Source: G963665185 sp963665185
Lineage (GTDB): Bacteria > Desulfobacterota > Desulfovibrionia > Desulfovibrionales > Desulfovibrionaceae
Assembly (NCBI GenBank): GCA_963665185.2
Contig: CAXXPO010000028.1
Location: 1-64,000 of the forward strand
Direction of reading: 5' to 3'
DNA: 64,000 bases
The position numbers and the translations under genes were made by a program. Below the pieces are notes generated by a model. That model was not told the DNA's origin. It did no database searches and saw nothing but the letters and a program-made list of their open reading frames with translations. Positions 28,782 through 37,254 of the stretch are shown in pieces. Position 1 is the first letter of the stretch, and each line of letters starts with the position of its first letter.

Positions 28782-31466
28782 TCAAGATGCGCGAAGAGGC
28801 GTCTGGACAATGGATTGTGCCGGGCATGAAGCCAGAAAATCCTTCACCGCATCGGGCGGCAGCGGTCTGGCGATAAGATAGCCCTGGGCGTAGTCGCAAC
28901 GCATTGTGCGCAACGTGTGCACATGGTGGTCCATTTCCACGCCTTCGGCCACGACCTCCATCCCCAGATTGTGCCCCAGCAGGACGATTGTCTTGGCTAT
29001 TTCGTGGGATTCCGGGTTGCCGTTCATGTCCATGATGAAGGATCGGTCTATTTTCAGTTTGTCCACATTGAACTGGTGCAGATAGCTGAGCGATGAATAT
29101 CCGGTTCCGAAGTCGTCCATGACGATGGACGTTCCCATGTGCCGAAGTTCGTCGATTATCCGGCGGGCCATTTCCGTGCACTGAAGCATGGCGCTTTCCG
29201 TTATTTCCACGTGGATCGACGCGGGATGCACGTTGAATTCGCGGGCGGCGTTTTCAATGGCGTCGGGCAGTTGGGGTTGCAGAAACTGCGAGGCCGAAAG
29301 GTTGACGCTGACCGACATGCCGGGAGGCGTGAGCCCATTTTTCTGCCATTGGCTGAGCTGGCTCATGGCCGCACGCACCGTGAGCATGGACATGGGAATG
29401 ATGAGTCCCGTTTCCTCGGCCAGTTGCAGGAAGTCTCCGGGAAATATCAACCCCCGTTCCGGGTGGTTCCAGCGGATCAGGGCCTCCAGAGACGAAACCT
29501 GACCGGAACGCAGGCAGACAATGGGCTGGTAGTGCAGTTCGAACTCCTGTCTTTCGATGGCCCGGCGCAGGTCGTTTTCCAGTTGCATGGTCTCCGTGGC
29601 CTGGATGCGCATGGATTTGTCGAAGATGCGGAATCCTCCGCGTCCGGCCGCCTTGGCGCTGTACATGGCGATGTCCGCGTCGCGCAGCACGTTCTCCGGT
29701 TGAAGCCTGTCTTCGGTTCCGATGACGATGCCGATACTGGCGGTGGTGTGCAATTCGTGTTCGTCGATGACCACGGGGGCGGACATCTGGGCGATAATCC
29801 GTCGTGCAACGGTCTCGGCCATTGAATCGTCCTGCATTTCCTCCAGAAGAATGGCGAATTCGTCGCCTCCGATGCGGGCCACCGTGTCGGCCTTGCGGAT
29901 ACAGCGTTCCAGGCGTTCGGCGACCATAAGGATGAGTTTGTCGCCCACATCGTGACCAAGGCTGTCGTTGACGACCTTGAACCGGTCCAGGTCCAGGAAG
30001 AGCACGGCAAACGGTTTTTTGCAGTTGCGTTGCTGGCGGGTCATGGTGCGCTCCAACCTGTCCAGAAAGAGTATGCGGTTGGGCAATCCTGTCAGGGTGT
30101 CGTGGAAGGCCTGGTGCATGAGTTGGCGTTCGACTTTTTTCCGGCCTGAAATGTCCTGGTATATGCGGTAGAAGCCCTGGATTTGGCCGTCGATCAGTAT
30201 GGGAAATCCGGAGATGTGCACATGAATGAACTCTCCGCCGCGGCGGCAGCGGATGGTTTCCTCGTCAACCTTTTCCCCCGCGAGAAGGCGGCTGGTGAGC
30301 CTGCTGGATTCCTGGTTGACGATTTCAGGAATGATCATGTTCAATGCCTGGCCCGACCGGATGTCTTCGATGTTGAAACCGAAAATTCGTTCGAAAGCCG
30401 GGTTTACCGAGGATATTTCTCCATGGGCGTCGAGCGTGGCAATGCCCATGGGAGCGCACATGAAGAATTGTTCCTGATGTGCGTCCCGGTCCAGCAGTTC
30501 CCGTTCAGCCTTTTTGCGTTCTGCGACTTCCCTGCGCAGCATCGCGTTGGAAGAGGACAGGCGGCGGGTGGCCTTGTCCACACGGCGGCGCAGCTGCCAT
30601 GTCCAGATGATGGAGGTTGCGATCAACACCGCAAGGATGCCCGTTGCCAGCATCATGAGCTTCCAGTCGATGGGCATCCCGAGGTGCTTCCCTTCCCAAC
30701 GCGCCAGCAGGGCCCGGCGTTCCTCCTCACCCAAGGAATCCAGCCCGGCGTTGATTTTTTGCAGCAGGCCGCGGTTTCCTTTTTTCACGGCTGCATGCAC
30801 GGTATAGGTGCCTACAGGTGAGGAAGCGTAGATGAAATCGTTTTTTGCTCCCATTGCGGCGATGTAGTGCTGGGCAATGGGCATGAGTTCCATGAAGGCG
30901 TGGATTTCGCCCAGCATGGCGGCCTTGATGACCGCCTGGCTGTCGGGGTAGCTTATGACCACGGTTCCGAAAGGGGCCTGCCGCGCCAGGGTATGCTCGA
31001 ACACGGAACCTTTGACCACGCCGACGCGCAGGTTCTTCAGATCTCCCATATCCTGTATTCCTCCCAAATCCTTGGAGAAGAAAAGATAGGCCGGCAGTGA
31101 ATAGACGGGGGCGGAGAAGTCCAGGCTGTCCAGCAGAAGGGGATTCTTGAGAATAGGCAGCAGAATATCCGCCTCGCCGGATTGGATCATCCGATGGGCG
31201 CGCTCCCAATTGTTCAGCTGCAAACGTATGGGAGTCCGGGCGTGCTGTGCCCACAGGTTCCACAAGTCCACAAGCAGGCCTTCCGGCGCGCCGTTTTCGT
31301 CGAGCCTGCAGAAGTGTCCCACATGGGCGGATCCGACCACGACAAGCGGAGCCTGCGCCTCTTTTTCGGCGCGAAGCGTCAAAGGAAAAACAAAGAGGGC
31401 AATGACCAGGATGGCCATTGTGAAAGCCGACGGCACGGCGGATGCGGGAAAACGGCAGTTGTTCAC
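28782..31466 (-). CDS. Membrane GGDEF-EAL protein with SBP-type sensor and PAS domain
   Basis: Domains in order (894 residues from the chosen GTG): signal segment, a type-3 solute-binding domain in the periplasm (about residues 40-265), one transmembrane helix (about 270-290), PAS (about 325-445), GGDEF (about 450-620) and EAL (about 635-890). The cyclase site GGDEF is intact and preceded by the inhibitory RKAD motif five residues upstream. The EAL part keeps EALIRW, NLSASQF, EITESAM, DDFGTGYSSL and KIDRSF, so both synthesis and hydrolysis of c-di-GMP look possible. The start is uncertain: the GTG at 31466 fits a signal sequence, the ATG at 31418 removes its positive charge, and starts at 31556 or 31610 would add an unconserved leader; none has a good ribosome binding site. 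Confidence 0.88.
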   Translation of the reverse strand: MNNCRFPASAVPSAFTMAILVIALFVFPLTLRAEKEAQAPLVVVGSAHVGHFCRLDENGAPEGLLVDLWNLWAQHARTPIRLQLNNWERAHRMIQSGEADILLPILKNPLLLDSLDFSAPVYSLPAYLFFSKDLGGIQDMGDLKNLRVGVVKGSVFEHTLARQAPFGTVVISYPDSQAVIKAAMLGEIHAFMELMPIAQHYIAAMGAKNDFIYASSPVGTYTVHAAVKKGNRGLLQKINAGLDSLGEEERRALLARWEGKHLGMPIDWKLMMLATGILAVLIATSIIWTWQLRRRVDKATRRLSSSNAMLRREVAERKKAERELLDRDAHQEQFFMCAPMGIATLDAHGEISSVNPAFERIFGFNIEDIRSGQALNMIIPEIVNQESSRLTSRLLAGEKVDEETIRCRRGGEFIHVHISGFPILIDGQIQGFYRIYQDISGRKKVERQLMHQAFHDTLTGLPNRILFLDRLERTMTRQQRNCKKPFAVLFLDLDRFKVVNDSLGHDVGDKLILMVAERLERCIRKADTVARIGGDEFAILLEEMQDDSMAETVARRIIAQMSAPVVIDEHELHTTASIGIVIGTEDRLQPENVLRDADIAMYSAKAAGRGGFRIFDKSMRIQATETMQLENDLRRAIERQEFELHYQPIVCLRSGQVSSLEALIRWNHPERGLIFPGDFLQLAEETGLIIPMSMLTVRAAMSQLSQWQKNGLTPPGMSVSVNLSASQFLQPQLPDAIENAAREFNVHPASIHVEITESAMLQCTEMARRIIDELRHMGTSIVMDDFGTGYSSLSYLHQFNVDKLKIDRSFIMDMNGNPESHEIAKTIVLLGHNLGMEVVAEGVEMDHHVHTLRTMRCDYAQGYLIARPLPPDAVKDFLASCPAQSIVQTPLRAS

Positions 31467-31948
31467 AGAATGTCCGTGGTAGATTTTCAACAGGTTGTCA
31501 TGCCCCGCCTGCGGCGGCGCGGGTTGCCGGAAATTTGTACTGCATTTTGCGGACATCGCTCGAAATGAAGCGCTTTGTTTCGTGCCTTCATTCCGTTGCC
31601 GCGGGAGCAAATGGAAAGATTTATTACAGTGCTCTGTGACGATGACATTACGTTTTCCAGGCTGTTCAGGGACTCGCCTGGGAATATGAGTGAATTGACG
31701 GGATAGGAACCGGGAAGATGGTAAAGCGGCACTCTTTGTCCATAATTTTTTTGAGGGGGTAGCATGTCAAAAAAGGGTGTGCAATAAAAAATGAAAAATA
31801 TATTTCTTGACCAAAATGAGTGCTCCAGGCTGCAAACCCCCTTTTTGAGGGGGTGCGGGTGGTGTGGACGGAGGTTGCAAAAAGGGGTAAGCAGGCTCTA
31901 CTCGAAAATGGCTTTGAAGGAACTTACGGCCGGAGGAATTTGCAACAC
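31467..31948. other. Leader region upstream of phoH
   Basis: This gene-free stretch contains a seven-codon open frame (31764-31787), a hairpin ACCCCC-TTTTTGA-GGGGGT (31836-31854) and two copies of TTTTTGAGGGGGT (31748-31760 and 31842-31854). Either copy can pair with the single ACCCCC, which allows mutually exclusive structures. No terminator T-run follows the second stem. Confidence 0.45.
31764..31787 (+). CDS. Possible seven-residue leader peptide
   Basis: ATG TCA AAA AAG GGT GTG CAA TAA follows a strong GAGGGGG ribosome binding site four bases upstream. It is the only plausible short frame in the phoH leader. Whether it is translated is unknown; it may be chance. Confidence 0.3.
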   Translation: MSKKGVQ

Positions 31949-32926
31949 GTGATACGTCGTCTTGAATTTGAAGACAGCACCCTTGCCGCGGAATTGTTCG
32001 GGCCGCATAATCGCAACCTGCGCCTTATAAGCGACGGAAGCGGAGTGGAGTTGGACAGCCGGGGCAATACCGTGGTCCTGACAGCGAATGACGAAAAGGC
32101 GCTGGAATCCGTAAGCAGGCTTATGGAGCAACTGTACACCAGGCTCAAGTCGGGCAGCCCCGTGGGCGTGCACGACATCGACCAGGGATTGAAAATACTG
32201 AACACGAATCCGGATGCGGAGATTGCGCGTGTTTTCGATGGGGCCGCGGTCCGGGTTTCCAAAAAGTCCAGGGTGTCGCCAAGGTCCCTGACCCAGAAAG
32301 AATATTTCGACGCCATTGACGGCAACGATATGGTCTTCGGTCTTGGCCCGGCCGGGACCGGAAAGACCTATCTGGCGGTTGCCATGGCGGTGGCGGCCCT
32401 GACCCAGCGCAAGGTCAAGCGGCTGGTTCTCACACGGCCCGCGGTGGAGGCCGGGGAACGGCTGGGGTTTCTTCCCGGCGACCTTGTGGAAAAGATCAAT
32501 CCCTACCTGCGTCCGCTGTACGATGCCTTGCACGACATGCTCGATTTCGACAAGGTGCAGGAAATGATGGAGACAGGGCGCATCGAGATAGCTCCCCTGG
32601 CCTTCATGCGCGGACGTACGCTCAATGATGCGTTCATCATTCTGGATGAGGCGCAGAATACGACGCCGGAGCAGATGAAAATGTTTCTCACTCGCCTGGG
32701 GTTCAACTCCAAGGCGGTCATCACCGGGGACATCACCCAGGTCGATCTGCCCAGAAATGCGGCTTCCGGCCTGGTCCACGCGGTCAATATTCTGGAAAAC
32801 GTCCAGGGCATCCGCGTTATTCGGTTCAAAAAGGACGACGTCATCCGCCACCCGCTGGTGGGGCGCATTGTACATGCCTATGAGTGCCACGCGGCAGAAG
32901 AAGACAAAGAAAAACGGCAGCAGTAA
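31949..32926 (+). CDS. PhoH-family ATPase (YbeZ type)
   Basis: The 325-residue protein has an N-terminal KH-like region and a P-loop ATPase core: Walker A GPAGTGKTYLA near residue 135, TRPAVEAGERLGFLPG and Walker B FIILDEAQN, then a sensor motif VITGDITQVDLP. YbeZ-type PhoH partners YbeY in 16S rRNA maturation. I chose the GTG at 31949 with GGAGG 12 bases upstream; a longer frame from 31820 adds a leader rich in chance sequence through the hairpin region. It heads the phoH-7TM-HD-ybeY operon, a gene order well known in bacteria. Confidence 0.92.
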   Translation: MIRRLEFEDSTLAAELFGPHNRNLRLISDGSGVELDSRGNTVVLTANDEKALESVSRLMEQLYTRLKSGSPVGVHDIDQGLKILNTNPDAEIARVFDGAAVRVSKKSRVSPRSLTQKEYFDAIDGNDMVFGLGPAGTGKTYLAVAMAVAALTQRKVKRLVLTRPAVEAGERLGFLPGDLVEKINPYLRPLYDALHDMLDFDKVQEMMETGRIEIAPLAFMRGRTLNDAFIILDEAQNTTPEQMKMFLTRLGFNSKAVITGDITQVDLPRNAASGLVHAVNILENVQGIRVIRFKKDDVIRHPLVGRIVHAYECHAAEEDKEKRQQ

Positions 32927-35237
32927 AAAGGACCGCAGCGTTTCCAACGGGCCAAGTCTCGGATTGGTGTTTCTGCTGTTGTCCATTCTGCTTGTCTCGG
33001 GCTTGGCCGGATTGCGCTTCGAGCGTTCCGGCGTGGTCTACCTGACCGGCGAAATCGCCGGGCGCGATGTCACGGCCAACAGAAATTTTCTGGTCGAGGA
33101 CGTGGAGTCCACACGGCGCAAACAGCAGGAAGTGGCCGAGGCCCAGCCACCTGTTTTCGACCTGAGCAAAACCCCGGCAAGCGAACTGGAAAAGGGAATA
33201 GCCGAAATTTTTCGCCAGATAAATCAGGCGGAACCAGGGGAGAGCGAAAAAATCCGCTGGCAGATTTCCGAACGCCTGAACCGGGAAATCGGCAGCACCG
33301 AATTTCGGATGTGGCAGGCCAAGGATTTCCAGAATCTGCTGCTCGGCCCCATCTTTCCTTGGATCAGGGCCTACTTGCAGGACGGGGTCATGGCCGACCT
33401 GCGCAAGGTGGGGCAATACCCCCACGGCATCATCATCCGAGACCTGGCGACCGGTGACGAACGCCTGCTGCGTGATCTGAGCGAGGTCAAGGACATCAAT
33501 GATTTCGAGCACGACTTCGACGACCTGCTCAAACGCGACCTGTCCAAGCCGTTGCGTGTGCGCAAGGCCATGGATGCCCTGATAAGCTCGCTCCTGGAAC
33601 CAAGCCTGAGTCTGAACCGCGAAAGCACCATGCAGCGCAAGGCTGCGGTGCGGGATGCGGTGGAGCCCGTCTACAACCACATCCGCAAAGGCGAGATGAT
33701 TGTTCGCCAGGGGGAACGCGTCACAGCCGACCAGCAGATGAAGCTGCTTTCCCTGTACAGCAACCAGCCGGAGTATTTCAGCCGGGCGCACGCTGTGGGG
33801 CTGTTTCTGGTGGGGCTGCTGCTGGTACTGAGCATGTACCTGGCCAATTGGACCAACAAGGGGCGTGTGCTGCCCGACCGGGACGCCGTGTTTCTCGGCT
33901 CCATGCTTCTGGTTTTCGGCCTTCTGGCAAAGCTTTTGGACGTACTCAAGGAGCCGCTTTCGCAGAGCCTTTATTTTCTGCCCCTGCCACCCGACCTGTA
34001 CGCCTACCTTCTTCCCGTGGCGGGCGGTGCGGGAGTCGTGGCAATGTTTTTTTCCTTCAGCATGTGTTTTTTTTCCACCCTGCTTCTCTCCTTCCTGTGC
34101 AGCGAGCTGGCCGGCGGAGGGCTTCCCCTTTTCGCCTTTTATTTCATAGGCGGAGTTTTCTACACGTTTTTTCTCAAGCGCACCACGGCCCGTCGCGAAT
34201 TGCTCACCTCGGTCTTTCCGCTCCTGGGAACGTTGCTCCTGACCTGGGGAGGCGTGGGTCTGCTCGGCTACAAGAGTATAACATGGCTGGGAGCCGGTGC
34301 CATTGCCACGCAGGTCAACGGCCTGTTTTCCCTGTTCACCCTCATTATTTTGAGTTTCATCATGGAGCTGGTCTTCAGCTTCACCTCGCGCTTCAAACTC
34401 ATGGAGCTTATGAACCTTGAACAGCCGCTTCTTCAGGAGCTTATGGTCACGGCACCGGGAACATACCACCACTCCCTGATAGTCTCCAACATGGTCGAGG
34501 CGGGAGCCAGGGCCATCGGGGCCAATCCCCTGCTTTCCAAGGTGGCGGCCCTGTATCACGACATCGGCAAGCTCAAGAATCCGCTCTACTTCATAGAAAA
34601 CCAGTTCGGACGCGAAAACAGACACGACAAGCTTGCGCCCAGCATGTCGGCCCTTATTCTCATCAGCCACGTGAAAAAGGGCGTGGAACTGGCAAAACAG
34701 CATAAGCTCGGTCCGGAAATCACGGAACTCATCGGCCAGCATCACGGTACGTCGCTCATATCCTATTTCTATAAAAAGGCGCAGGAACAGGGAGACATCA
34801 AGGGCGGCGAAGGCTTGCGCGAGGAGGATTACCGTTATCCCGGTCCCAAGCCGCAAACCAAGGAAGCCGGGCTGATCCTGCTGGCGGATGTCATCGAGGC
34901 CTCCAGCCGGACGCTCGGGGAACCCACGCCCAGCCGTATCAAGGGCCATATCAACACCATGGTCCGCAACATCTTTTCCGACGGCCAGCTGGACGAATCC
35001 GAACTCACACTGAAGGATCTGCACCAGGCATCCGAAGCCTTCCAGCATATTCTTACGGGGATTTTCCATTCCCGCATCGAGTACCCGGACAGCAAAGGCA
35101 AATCCGACAGAACGGAAAAAAACGATAAATCCGAAAAGGGCGATAAGCCGGAAAAAGGTGAGAATCCTGTGGATAACAAGAAGATATTGAAAGAAAACGG
35201 TCGGGACACGCTTTCCAACCTCAAGGTCGTCAAATGA
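32874..35237 (+). CDS. 7TM-HD domain protein (PgpH/YqfF family)
   Basis: The 787-residue membrane protein has an N-terminal helix, a large extracytoplasmic 7TMR-HDED sensor region (about residues 45-300), seven transmembrane helices (about 305-505) and a cytoplasmic HD phosphohydrolase domain (about 525-690) with YHHSLIVSNM, ALYHDIGKLKNP and ELIGQHHGTSL. In Firmicutes the family hydrolyses c-di-AMP; this would be its role here by homology. The C-terminus is a Lys/Glu/Asp-rich tail. The ATG at 32874 lies inside the end of phoH (53-base overlap); a second ATG at 32880 is nearly as good. Confidence 0.9.
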   Translation: MPMSATRQKKTKKNGSSKKDRSVSNGPSLGLVFLLLSILLVSGLAGLRFERSGVVYLTGEIAGRDVTANRNFLVEDVESTRRKQQEVAEAQPPVFDLSKTPASELEKGIAEIFRQINQAEPGESEKIRWQISERLNREIGSTEFRMWQAKDFQNLLLGPIFPWIRAYLQDGVMADLRKVGQYPHGIIIRDLATGDERLLRDLSEVKDINDFEHDFDDLLKRDLSKPLRVRKAMDALISSLLEPSLSLNRESTMQRKAAVRDAVEPVYNHIRKGEMIVRQGERVTADQQMKLLSLYSNQPEYFSRAHAVGLFLVGLLLVLSMYLANWTNKGRVLPDRDAVFLGSMLLVFGLLAKLLDVLKEPLSQSLYFLPLPPDLYAYLLPVAGGAGVVAMFFSFSMCFFSTLLLSFLCSELAGGGLPLFAFYFIGGVFYTFFLKRTTARRELLTSVFPLLGTLLLTWGGVGLLGYKSITWLGAGAIATQVNGLFSLFTLIILSFIMELVFSFTSRFKLMELMNLEQPLLQELMVTAPGTYHHSLIVSNMVEAGARAIGANPLLSKVAALYHDIGKLKNPLYFIENQFGRENRHDKLAPSMSALILISHVKKGVELAKQHKLGPEITELIGQHHGTSLISYFYKKAQEQGDIKGGEGLREEDYRYPGPKPQTKEAGLILLADVIEASSRTLGEPTPSRIKGHINTMVRNIFSDGQLDESELTLKDLHQASEAFQHILTGIFHSRIEYPDSKGKSDRTEKNDKSEKGDKPEKGENPVDNKKILKENGRDTLSNLKVVK

Positions 35238-35656
35238 TAACCCGCGCCAGAAGATTGCGCTTTGATCCCCGTTTTCCCCTTGGTCCTTACGAACTCTCCC
35301 CCCTGGTCGAGAAAATAGCCCGGGCCTGCGGAACCACTTCCGAGGCTTTTGACCTTGAATTGGCCGATGACGCGCGGATCGCCCGGTTGAACCAGGAGCA
35401 TCTGGGCTGCAAAGGCCCCACCAACATACTCAGTTTTCCTTCGGAGAATCCCGAGTTTCTTGGCGACCTCGTGCTTTCCGTGCATACCTTGGAACGCGAA
35501 ACCTTTCTTTACGGTCAGGACCCCGTGGAGCATACCGCCCGGCTTATTGCGCACGGTCTGTTGCACCTGTTGGGCATGGACCATGGGACGGAGATGGAGC
35601 GGCTGACTGAGGCTGCCATGGAGAGCGTCATGCACGAAGCGGAACAAAAGGAATAA
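35234..35656 (+). CDS. ybeY: Endoribonuclease YbeY
   Basis: The 140-residue single-strand RNase has the zinc-binding motif HGLLHLLGMDH (about residues 107-117) and TNILSFPS earlier, both family signatures. It trims the 16S 3' end and takes part in rRNA quality control. Its ATG overlaps the stop of the 7TM-HD gene (ATGA), and PhoH, its usual partner, is the first gene of the operon. It ends 11 bases from a convergent kinase gene. Confidence 0.95.
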   Translation: MITRARRLRFDPRFPLGPYELSPLVEKIARACGTTSEAFDLELADDARIARLNQEHLGCKGPTNILSFPSENPEFLGDLVLSVHTLERETFLYGQDPVEHTARLIAHGLLHLLGMDHGTEMERLTEAAMESVMHEAEQKE

Positions 35657-35667
35657 ATCGTTTCGTA

Positions 35668-36660
35668 TCAGTCGAAAGTCGATGGCGTGGCCTGGGTCGG
35701 AAATATGAGCGTGAACGTCGTTCCCTGGTTGGGAACGCTGTCCACAATGATTTTACCGCCCATTCTGGAAAGTATCTCCTTGACCACGTAAAGCCCAAGG
35801 CCCACTCCCGTGTAGGCTGACCCCGCCTCGTTTCCTGCACCCTGGGCATACGGCAGGAAGATATTTTCAATTTCCTGCGGCGGTATGCCTTCTCCGGTAT
35901 CCGTGATTGTAATGAGCAAACTGTTTTGCGGAGCGGCGGCATAGCCGCAGCACAGGCTGATGCTCCCATGGCGTGTGAATTTTGCCGCATTGCCCAGTAT
36001 GTTGAGGACGGTCAGCCGGATCCAGCCTTCGTGGGACGTTATGGTCTCTGGCACATTGCCGCCCACCTCCATGGAGAGCCGGATGCCTTTCTGTTCGACC
36101 TGTCTTTGGATGACGCTCTGGATGTGCCCCAATGTGCGGCGGATCTGGAATGGATGAAAAGAGAGTTCTTTTCCGTGGTATTTTATGTGGGAGAATTCAA
36201 GGACGTCGCTGATGAGGTTTTTCAGGTCGCTGGCGGCTATCTGGGCCAGGCGTATGTTGTCCTTGACCTCGTCGTTGTCGGAGATATCTTCGGCCAGCAT
36301 GAGTGCTCCTATGATTCCGTTCAGCGGAGTTTTCAGCTCATGGCAGGCCATGGCCAGAAACTCGTCCTTGGCAAAGGCATGGGTTTGAATATCCTGCCGC
36401 GACGCGGCCAGGGCTTCGGAGTGTTCCCGCAATTCGCGGTTTGCCCGGCGCAAAGCCAGGCCTTGGCGGAAGGTGAACAGGGCAAGGCAGAACATGGCTG
36501 CCGGAACGGCAAGGAGGATTTCGTCCAGTTCATATGCTTCGTGAGTCCGGCTTGCATTATAAAACCACTCGTATGCATCGGCATATGAGAAAACAGCGTA
36601 AATTGCCAGGAACAGAAGGATGTATGAGGCTGCGGAAGCCCAGTGTTTCTTGAATAGCAT
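35668..36660 (-). CDS. Orphan sensor histidine kinase
   Basis: The 330-residue kinase has two transmembrane helices (about residues 11-31 and 48-66) with almost no periplasmic loop, a short coiled linker, a HisKA H-box CHELKTPLNGIIGAL near residue 105, and an HATPase domain with NILGNAAKFT, DTGEGIP and GVGLGLYVV. The tiny sensor region suggests it senses through the membrane or via another protein. No response regulator lies next to it. A TATAAT-like -10 (36687-36692, minus strand) lies 27 bases upstream of the start. Confidence 0.88.
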   Translation of the reverse strand: MLFKKHWASAASYILLFLAIYAVFSYADAYEWFYNASRTHEAYELDEILLAVPAAMFCLALFTFRQGLALRRANRELREHSEALAASRQDIQTHAFAKDEFLAMACHELKTPLNGIIGALMLAEDISDNDEVKDNIRLAQIAASDLKNLISDVLEFSHIKYHGKELSFHPFQIRRTLGHIQSVIQRQVEQKGIRLSMEVGGNVPETITSHEGWIRLTVLNILGNAAKFTRHGSISLCCGYAAAPQNSLLITITDTGEGIPPQEIENIFLPYAQGAGNEAGSAYTGVGLGLYVVKEILSRMGGKIIVDSVPNQGTTFTLIFPTQATPSTFD

Positions 36661-37254
36661 GCCTTTAACGTAGCAGGGTGCAGGCTATTATACATTATAA
36701 TTTGGATGCTGTACCCTGGTTCTGTAATGAAAAAAAGTGTCCGCCCGACGTTGTCGGGGGCAGCCAGTGGAAATCGGATGTTTTTTTTCATGGCATTGCC
36801 GTGAAAAAAGTGGGCGGGCTGTTTGCAATCCCCCCGGGCGGGGCATGACGGGCGGGTTCGCTGTGGACTGGTATGGCCGGCTGGATGGGGCTCAGATTCG
36901 GTGCGAAAAGCCTGATGTGATATGCCTGACGCCATGAGGAGGGGACTGCCGCGGTGGCGAAAGGGACGGAGGACGGGGGCGCACCCGTCCTCCGGAGGAT
37001 CGCTGGCCGAAGGAAATGCAGAAAAACTTGCCGGACCGATGTCCGCCATGGGCGTACATACTGCCTTTGCAATGGTTCTGCCCCGCAATTTTCGACCGGA
37101 AATTGCGGAAAGTCGGATTTGAGCGGGCTGTTCTGCACCAGCCGCTAATATTTTTTTTAAGTCCGCCCAGGCCTGCGCAGGCTGTGCTCGACAGCCTGCG
37201 AAAGTCCGGAAGCCGGGCAACACCGCGCCGGCGTCGCCCTGTGCAGCGCGGAAG
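36661..37254. other. Unexplained 594-base gap after ftsZ
   Basis: No gene, tRNA or riboswitch was recognised on either strand. Visible structures are an inverted repeat at about 36782-36809 (T-run, CA-GGC / GCC-TG, A-run), a strong GC hairpin at 36969-36994 (GGAGGACGGG / CCCGTCCTCC) and a 9-bp stem at 37177-37199 (GCAGGCTGT / ACAGCCTGC). A TATAAT box at 36687-36692 (minus strand) probably serves the kinase gene. The hairpins lack flanking T-runs for termination on the ftsZ strand. Confidence 0.5.

Noticed and set aside
36661..37254. RNase P RNA, cobalamin or molybdenum-cofactor riboswitch in the gap after ftsZ
   Set aside because: None of their conserved cores could be matched on either strand.
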